This document shows, in pieces, positions 11,773 through 16,099 of a stretch of DNA of 16,099 bases. A model generated the notes under the pieces. The model was not told the origin of the DNA and ran no database searches. It saw only the letters and a list, made by a program, of their open reading frames with translations. The position numbers and the translations under genes are program-made. How positions within the stretch are numbered: position 1 is the first letter of the stretch; each line of letters begins with the position of its first letter. Where the stretch lies: positions 1 to 16,099 of the forward strand of contig CADBTM010000086.1 in the NCBI GenBank assembly GCA_902797555.1, given 5' to 3'. Origin of the DNA: Oscillospiraceae bacterium (GTDB lineage: Bacteria; Bacillota; Clostridia; Oscillospirales; Butyricicoccaceae).

Positions 11773-12354
11773 ATGCTCATGTCCCGCGTGCTGCTCATCC
11801 TTCTGGCGCTGGCACTGGTGTTCGGTCTGCTCACCGGACGGATCTCCCAGGTCTCTCAGGCCACCCTGTCCGGAGCGCAGCAGGCGGTGGAGCTCCTCCT
11901 CTCCATCGCCGGAGCCCTGTGCTTCTGGAGCGGACTGATGGAGGTGATGAATCGCAGCGGCCTGTCCAAGCGTATCGCCGCCCTCCTCCGTCCGCTCATT
12001 CTGCTGCTTTTCGGACGGGACGGCCGGGACAGCGAGGCCGCCTCCGCCCTCTCTCAGAACATGGCCGCCAACCTGCTGGGTCTGGGCTCGGCCGCCACTC
12101 CTGCCGGACTGCGCGCCGCCGCCCGTCTGCATACGCTGGCGCAGGGTCGCGGCGAGCCGCCCCACGGCGTATTCCTGCTCATTGTGCTCAATACGGCTTC
12201 CCTCCAGCTGTTTCCCACCACGGTGGCAGCTGTCCGCGCCGCCTGCGGCGCGTCCTCACCGTATGACATCCTCCCCGCCGTCTGGCTGTCCAGCGCGATT
12301 TCGGTGGCGACGGGGATCTTCGCCGCAAAACTCTTTCGGAGGCTTTCTCCATGA
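11773..12354 (+). CDS. spmA: Spore maturation protein A
   Basis: SpmA is a multi-pass membrane protein required, together with SpmB, for proper dehydration of the spore core in Bacillus. This 193-residue protein has a hydrophobic N-terminus (VLLILLALALVFGLL), the FWSGLMEVMNRSGL motif (51-64), and the highly conserved NMAANLLGLGSAATPAGL (96-113), followed by VLNTASLQLFPTTVAAVR (138-155) and PYDILPAVWLSSA. It carries the nucleoside-recognition (Gate) fold. The ATG at 11773 is chosen because GGAGG (11761-11765) lies seven bases upstream; an in-frame ATG at 11731 has no ribosome site. Its stop overlaps the spmB start (ATGA), showing coupling. The presence of this pair implies a spore-forming host. 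Confidence 0.95.
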   Translation: MLMSRVLLILLALALVFGLLTGRISQVSQATLSGAQQAVELLLSIAGALCFWSGLMEVMNRSGLSKRIAALLRPLILLLFGRDGRDSEAASALSQNMAANLLGLGSAATPAGLRAAARLHTLAQGRGEPPHGVFLLIVLNTASLQLFPTTVAAVRAACGASSPYDILPAVWLSSAISVATGIFAAKLFRRLSP

Positions 12355-12863
12355 CCGATCTGCTCATCCCCGGGCTGGTGGTGTTCACCCTGCTCTATGG
12401 GCTCATCCGGGGCGTCGATCTCTATGACGCCATGATCTGCGGCATCCGGGATGGGCTGGGCGTCTGTCTGCGCATCTTTCCCGCCGTGCTCATCATGCTG
12501 GTGGCGGTGACCATGCTGCGCGCCTCGGGCGCCATCGACCTGCTGGCCGCCTTTCTCGCTCCCGTACTGCGCGCCGTCGGTTTTCCTCCCGACTGTCTTC
12601 CTCTGGCGCTGCTCCGCCCCTTTTCGGGGAGCGGCGCCCTCTCGGTGGGCTCGGACATCATTCGCGCCTCCGGTCCCGACAGCTATGCCGGGCGGGTGGC
12701 AGCCGTCATGCTGGGCAGCAGTGAAACCAGCTTTTACACCATCGCCGTCTATTCCGCCGCCCTCGGGCTGAAAAACACCCGCTACGCCCTGCCAGCAGCC
12801 CTGTGCGCCGACCTTGCCGCCTTTCTCTCCTCGGCGCTGGCGGTACGGCTTTTTTTCGGATAA
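12351..12863 (+). CDS. spmB: Spore maturation protein B
   Basis: SpmB is the partner of SpmA and shares the Gate fold. The 170-residue protein has hydrophobic segments at about 5-19, 40-57, 64-76, 114-138 and 146-168. Conserved stretches are LRPFSGSGAL (88-97) and LGSSETSFYTIAVYSAALG (121-139), both typical of the family, and the closing ALPAALCADL. It overlaps spmA by four bases (ATGA), so the two are translated together. No clear terminator follows, though the next gene has its own promoter. Confidence 0.95.
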   Translation: MTDLLIPGLVVFTLLYGLIRGVDLYDAMICGIRDGLGVCLRIFPAVLIMLVAVTMLRASGAIDLLAAFLAPVLRAVGFPPDCLPLALLRPFSGSGALSVGSDIIRASGPDSYAGRVAAVMLGSSETSFYTIAVYSAALGLKNTRYALPAALCADLAAFLSSALAVRLFFG

Positions 12864-12907
12864 ACCGCTACAATTTTTTCTCTCCAACAATTCCGCCTGT
12901 ATTCTCT

Positions 12908-12927
12908 ACCAAATTGGTTAAAATAAC
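12908..12927. promoter_or_regulatory. Two overlapping small palindromes before the DUF1858 promoter
   Basis: ACCAA-A-TTGGT (12908-12918) overlaps GTTA-AAA-TAAC (12917-12927), ending two bases before the -35 box. The arms are short, so chance is possible. A partial resemblance to a Rex-type site (TTGTTAA half sites) was noted but does not fit the spacing. Confidence 0.3.
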
Positions 12928-12929
12928 AC

Positions 12930-12958
12930 TTGCAAACCGCGCCGGAGCATTGTATAAT
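12930..12958 (+). promoter_or_regulatory. Promoter of the DUF1858 gene
   Basis: TTGCAA (12930-12935), 17-base spacer and perfect TATAAT (12953-12958). Start expected near 12965, about 27 bases before the ATG. Confidence 0.82.
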
Positions 12959-12991
12959 AAATCCAAACAAATCCAAAGGAGGAACCGCAAA

Positions 12992-13192
12992 ATGACTGTT
13001 ACCAAAGAAACCCTGATCGGCGATGTGCTCGATCACAACATCGAAACCGCCGAGTTCTTCTTTGAGATCGGCATGCACTGCCTGGGCTGCCCCGCCTCCC
13101 GCGGCGAGTCGATCGCTGACGCCTGCGCCGTCCACGGCACCGACGCCGACCAGCTGGTGGCCAAGATCAACGATTTTCTGGCCAAGGCCTGA
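12992..13192 (+). CDS. DUF1858-domain redox-disulfide protein
   Basis: This 66-residue protein is a stand-alone DUF1858 domain, a small helical fold also called the hybrid-cluster-protein-associated redox disulfide domain. The defining motif is HCLGCPAS (29-36) with Cys30 and Cys33 as the presumed redox or metal-binding pair. Flanking features match the family: the N-terminal LIGDVLDHNIETAEFFFEIGM and the C-terminal ADQLVAKINDFL helix. AAAGGAGG lies nine bases before the ATG. It has its own promoter and terminator, so it is monocistronic and probably well expressed. No hybrid cluster protein gene is nearby, so the partner is unknown. Confidence 0.93.
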   Translation: MTVTKETLIGDVLDHNIETAEFFFEIGMHCLGCPASRGESIADACAVHGTDADQLVAKINDFLAKA

Positions 13193-13210
13193 TCGTTGCC
13201 CGATCCAAAA

Positions 13211-13245
13211 AACAAAACCAAGGGACAGGTTCCCTTGGTTTGTTT
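13211..13245 (+). terminator. Terminator of the DUF1858 gene
   Basis: An 11-bp perfect stem (AAACCAAGGGA at 13215-13225 with TCCCTTGGTTT at 13231-13241) with a five-base loop, then GTTTG. The U-run is broken but the stem is strong and it lies 22 bases past the stop codon. Confidence 0.85.
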
Positions 13246-13269
13246 GTATGTAACGAAAGAGGGATGCAC

Positions 13270-13932
13270 ATGGAGCTGACCAGCCGCCTCCGCCTCGCCA
13301 TGGACTATTGCGCCGGCGCCCGCCGGGTGATCGACGTTGGCTGCGACCACGCCTATCTCTGTCTCGCACTCGTTCAGGCAGGGGTGGAGCACGCCTACGC
13401 CTCCGATCTGCGAGAGGGGCCTCTCCGCGCCGCCCGGGAGCATATCGCCTCCCGAGGGATGGCAGACAGGATCGACACCGTCCTGTGCGACGGGCTTTCC
13501 GCCTTTTCGTCCGACAGTGCCGACACGGTGGTGATCTGCGGCATGGGCGGCGAAACCATCGCCGATATCCTCTCCGCCGCCCCGTGGACGGCCGACGGCG
13601 CCCACCGTCTTGTTCTTCAGCCCATGACCTGTGCCGACCGTCTCCGCCGCTGGCTGGGAGAAAACGGCTATACCGTCACCCGGGAAGGGCTGGCGCAGGA
13701 GGGCAGACGGCTGTATACCGTCCTGTCGGCGCAGGGCGGCGCACCCGCCGAAGGGGAAGAAAACCATTGGCTCTTCACCCGTCATCTGCTCTCCGATCCC
13801 CTTTTCCCCGCTTATCTCTCCTCGCTGGAGGCCAAATACCGCCGCGCCGCCTCGGGCAAGCGCCGCGCAGGGCACTCCACCCTGGAGGAGGAGCGCATTC
13901 TCACACGATTGGAGGAACTCCATGGCTCTTGA
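13270..13932 (+). CDS. trmK: tRNA (adenine-22 N1)-methyltransferase, TrmK family
   Basis: TrmK (YqfN/DUF633) uses S-adenosylmethionine to methylate N1 of A22 in tRNAs. The 220-residue protein shows the N-terminal ELTSRLRLAMDY, the SAM-binding VIDVGCDHAYL (20-30), ASDLREGPLRAAREHI (44-59), CDGLSAF (73-79) and the hallmark ICGMGGETIADIL (89-101), followed by LVLQPMTCADRLRRWL. The C-terminal part is helical, as in the family. The ATG at 13270 is preferred over ATG 13264 because AGAGGG (13258-13263) would abut the latter; the family also begins with this segment. It overlaps rqcH by 11 bases, indicating an operon. No clear promoter was seen between the upstream terminator and this gene. Confidence 0.93.
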   Translation: MELTSRLRLAMDYCAGARRVIDVGCDHAYLCLALVQAGVEHAYASDLREGPLRAAREHIASRGMADRIDTVLCDGLSAFSSDSADTVVICGMGGETIADILSAAPWTADGAHRLVLQPMTCADRLRRWLGENGYTVTREGLAQEGRRLYTVLSAQGGAPAEGEENHWLFTRHLLSDPLFPAYLSSLEAKYRRAASGKRRAGHSTLEEERILTRLEELHGS

Positions 13933-15598
13933 CAGCTTTGTGATCGCCGGACTGGCGAGCGAACTCGACGCCCGCCTCGCGGGCGCACGCATCGACCGGA
14001 TCACCATGCCCCGGCGGGATCGGATCATCCTGCACCTGCGGGCGCCGGAGGGCAACGTGCGCCTGCTTTTGTGCTCGGGCAACGCTGCCCGCGTCCATCT
14101 GACGGCAGACAAATTTGACAATCCCGAGACCCCGCCCATGCTGTGCATGCTGCTGCGCAAGCAGATGGGCGGCGGCCGTATCGTCAGCGTCACTCAGCCC
14201 CAGCACGAGCGTCTGCTCTCCATCCGCTTCACCGCCATGGACGAGCTGGGCGACGTTGCGGAAAAACAGCTGATCTGCGAAATGATGGGGCGCATGACCA
14301 ATCTGATTCTGGTGGACGGCAAAAACACCGTCGTCGCCTGTCTCCACCCTGTGGATCCCGAAAGCTCGCCCCGTCCCGTTCAGGCGGGCATGCTCTATCG
14401 TCTTCCTCCCCGTCAGGACAAGCCCCTTCTGTGGGAGCTTTCCCCCGCCCAACTGGCCGGGATCTGCTCCGACTGCGGCGCCGACGAGCGCCGCCTGTGC
14501 GACAGGATCGGCGGTCTTTCCCCGCTGATGGCGCGGGAGGCCCTCTTCCGCGGCCATGACGACGCGGGCACCGCCCACTGGCTGGAAGCCTTCCAGACGC
14601 TGACGCCCCAGCCCTGGCTGTGCCGCCGTGCCGACGGAAAGGCGGACTTCTGCGCCTTGGAGCCCACCCAGCTCGATATCACGGACAAGCAAAAATATCC
14701 GGATTTTTCCGCCCTTCTGGACGATTTTTACCGGGAACAGACCAAAAAAGAGGACTTGCGTGCCGTCAGCGGCAGCATGCGCAAATCCATGACCACTCTG
14801 CGCAACCGCCTCCGCCGCAAGCTGGCGGGACAGGAGCAGGAGCTTCTGGATGCCGAATCCCGTGAGACCCTCAAGCGCCGGGCCGACCTGATCACCGCCA
14901 ACCTCTACGCCATCCGCCCCGGTCAGAGCAAGGCCGAGCTCACCGATTATTTCGACCCCGCGCTTCCCACCGTCACGGTGGAGCTCGATCCCGCCCTCAC
15001 CCCTCAGGAAAATGCCCAGCGCCTTTTTGCCAAATACGCCCGGCTCAAGCGGGCGGAGGAGGCGCTGCGCCATCAGATCACGCTGGGTCAGGCCGAGCTG
15101 GACTATGTGGAAAACGTGCTGTTCACCCTGGACACCGCCTCCGATGCCCAGGAGATCGGCGAGATCCGGGAGGAGCTGGTGCAGGGCGGCTATCTGCGTC
15201 AGGCCGAAAAAGGCCGCCGCAAGCCAAAGCCCGTCCGCTTCCACCCCCGGGAATATGCCCTTGCCGACGGCTTTACCGCTCTGTGCGGCCGCAACAATCG
15301 GGAAAACGACGAGCTCACCCACCGGCACGCCGGAAAAAACGACCTCTGGTTTCATGCCAGAGGGGTGGCGGGCAGCCATGTGATCCTGTTCACCGAAGGC
15401 CGCACCCCCACCGACGCCGCCCTTCTTCAGGCCGCCCGTCTTGCCGCCTTTCATTCGGCCGCCGCAAACCAGACCCGGGTCGCCGTGGACTATACCGCCG
15501 TGCGCCGGGTCAAAAAGCCTCAGGGCGCCCGCGCCGGAATGGTCAACTATTTTGAATATCAGACCGTCCTTGTAGAGCCGATGGAACCGCAGACATAA
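13922..15598 (+). CDS. rqcH: Rqc2/RqcH homologue (NFACT protein)
   Basis: RqcH binds stalled 50S subunits carrying peptidyl-tRNA and recruits tRNA-Ala to add C-terminal alanine tails that mark the chain for degradation. The 558-residue protein has the full order: NFACT-N (about 1-180, starting MALDSFVIAGLASEL, with MMGRMTNLILVD at 121-132), a helical and coiled-coil middle (about 260-430, with KEDLRAVSGSMRKSMTTL and YARLKRAEEALRHQ), and NFACT-R (about 440-555) with GRNNRENDELT (456-466) and KNDLWFHARGVAGSHVIL (472-489). At the site of the Bacillus Asp97-Arg98 pair it has Glu96-Arg97. GGAGG lies seven bases before the ATG, inside the end of trmK. Previously such proteins were annotated as fibronectin-binding (FbpA). 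Confidence 0.95.
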   Translation: MALDSFVIAGLASELDARLAGARIDRITMPRRDRIILHLRAPEGNVRLLLCSGNAARVHLTADKFDNPETPPMLCMLLRKQMGGGRIVSVTQPQHERLLSIRFTAMDELGDVAEKQLICEMMGRMTNLILVDGKNTVVACLHPVDPESSPRPVQAGMLYRLPPRQDKPLLWELSPAQLAGICSDCGADERRLCDRIGGLSPLMAREALFRGHDDAGTAHWLEAFQTLTPQPWLCRRADGKADFCALEPTQLDITDKQKYPDFSALLDDFYREQTKKEDLRAVSGSMRKSMTTLRNRLRRKLAGQEQELLDAESRETLKRRADLITANLYAIRPGQSKAELTDYFDPALPTVTVELDPALTPQENAQRLFAKYARLKRAEEALRHQITLGQAELDYVENVLFTLDTASDAQEIGEIREELVQGGYLRQAEKGRRKPKPVRFHPREYALADGFTALCGRNNRENDELTHRHAGKNDLWFHARGVAGSHVILFTEGRTPTDAALLQAARLAAFHSAAANQTRVAVDYTAVRRVKKPQGARAGMVNYFEYQTVLVEPMEPQT

Positions 15599-15619
15599 AA
15601 ACGCCGCCTCGCCCCTTGA

Positions 15620-15673
15620 CCTTTCCCTCTGGGGAAGGTGGCATTGCCGTCAGGCAATGACGGATGAGGTTCC
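15620..15673. repeat. Isolated copy of the double-hairpin repeat
   Basis: CCTTTCCCTCTGGGGAAGG followed by TGGCATTGCC, GTCA, GGCAATGACGGATGAGG is the same element as at 7081-7224, 8.4 kb away, in the same orientation. The first hairpin is less perfect. It again lies in a gap after a gene end. Confidence 0.9.
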
Positions 15674-15703
15674 TTCGTTTTCCGCAGGTTCTTTGCCGCA
15701 AGG

Positions 15704-15735
15704 AAAAAAGCCGCCCAAACGGGCGGCATTTTTTG
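15704..15735. terminator. Bidirectional terminator between rqcH and the zinc-ribbon gene
   Basis: GCCGCCC (15710-15716) pairs with GGGCGGC (15721-15727) with loop AAAC; six A precede and ATTTTTTG follows, so it works on both strands for the convergent genes. Confidence 0.92.
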
Positions 15736-15747
15736 TATGCAATTCGC

Positions 15748-16026
15748 TTACTGCTGCTCGCGCATCTTGGCGAAGCACTCAGAGCAATACACCGGACGAT
15801 CGGTCTTGGGCTCGAAGGGAACCTTGGCCTCTTTGCCGCAGGCGGCGCAGACAGCGGTGAAATACTCTCTGGGTCCGCGGGCAGCCTGTTTTCTGGCGTC
15901 ACGGCAGGCCTTGCAGCGCTGGGGCTCGTTCTGGAAGCCGCGCTCTGCGTAGAACTCCTGCTCACCGGCGGTGAACACGAACTCTTTGCCGCACTCTTTG
16001 CACACTAAAGTCTTGTCTTCGTACAT
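15748..16026 (-). CDS. Double zinc-ribbon protein
   Basis: This 92-residue protein has two zinc-ribbon units: CKEC (9-12) paired with CKAC (38-41), and CAAC (60-63) paired with CSEC (81-84). The first unit contains VFTAGEQEFYAERGF, typical of the small zinc-binding proteins (probable zinc-ribbon domain) widespread in Clostridia. Between the units is a basic link (RDARKQAARGPRE), which suggests nucleic acid contact. GAGAGG lies eight bases before the ATG. It is a single gene, ending at a bidirectional terminator. The exact function of the family is unknown. Confidence 0.92.
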   Translation of the reverse strand: MYEDKTLVCKECGKEFVFTAGEQEFYAERGFQNEPQRCKACRDARKQAARGPREYFTAVCAACGKEAKVPFEPKTDRPVYCSECFAKMREQQ

Positions 16027-16060
16027 GGTCGTTACCTCTCTTTTCCGCGTTGCGGTGATA

Positions 16061-16085
16061 GTTATATGCGAACAGGTCTTACCTG
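16061..16085 (-). promoter_or_regulatory. Possible promoter and inverted repeat before the zinc-ribbon gene
   Basis: On the minus strand TATAAC (16061-16066) may be a -10 box, with no good -35. CAGGT-CTT-ACCTG (16073-16085) is a 5-bp-arm inverted repeat in the spacer region, where an operator would act. A small CCGC/GCGG hairpin lies in the leader (16045-16055). Confidence 0.35.
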
Positions 16086-16099
16086 CTGTCGCCTTGGGA

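Noticed and set aside
12908..12935. Rex binding site at the DUF1858 promoter
   Set aside because: TTGGTTAAAATAACAC only partly resembles the Rex consensus and the half-site spacing is wrong.
13901..15454. Long minus-strand open frame opposite rqcH (517 codons)
   Set aside because: Antisense artefact; rqcH shows full family domain order on the plus strand.

Overview
The window looks like a chromosomal segment of a GC-rich, spore-forming Clostridia-type Firmicute, probably Oscillospirales/Ruminococcaceae-like (inferred from gene content, not from any search). Supporting signs are strong AGGAGG-type ribosome sites, near-consensus sigma-A promoters (often with a 17-bp spacer), the sporulation pair spmA-spmB, trmK and rqcH, a TM1266-type hydrogenase-system regulator, an AbrB-like regulator with a zinc finger, and interspersed double-hairpin repeats. 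No rRNA, tRNA, transposase, phage or CRISPR array was seen.

Layout. Positions 1-2930 (minus strand) hold an operon with its own consensus promoter: a serine-palmitoyltransferase-like alpha-oxoamine synthase, a short-chain dehydrogenase resembling 3-ketosphinganine reductase, a small lipoprotein, and a TM1266-family ACT-like regulator, closed by a terminator. A further minus-strand gene appears to begin exactly at the left edge. Positions 2937-4124 (minus) carry a 78-aa unknown protein with its own promoter and a LysR regulator. The LysR gene is divergent from purA-purB (4268-6974, plus), the two steps from IMP to AMP, and the two -10 boxes overlap. Positions 6975-7244 are a terminator followed by tandem 72-bp repeats. 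A DUF11 protein (minus) and a TspO/MBR membrane protein (plus) diverge around 8100-8228.

Positions 8747-11238 (minus) form a three-gene operon: an unrecognised 159-aa protein, a CARF plus PD-(D/E)XK protein of the Card1/Can2 (DUF1887) type, and a FabG-like dehydrogenase. No CRISPR array or other type III gene is nearby, so this orphan CARF nuclease and its unknown partner are the best candidate for an undescribed system. Positions 11350-13192 contain the AbrB-like regulator (minus), divergent from spmA-spmB (plus), followed by a DUF1858 redox protein with its own promoter and terminator. Positions 13270-15598 carry trmK and rqcH, translation-related genes that overlap. A fourth repeat copy, a bidirectional terminator and a minus-strand double zinc-ribbon protein finish the window.

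The two points most worth following are the CARF nuclease operon and the sphingoid-base-like synthase/reductase pair, which is unusual to find in a Firmicute-like context.
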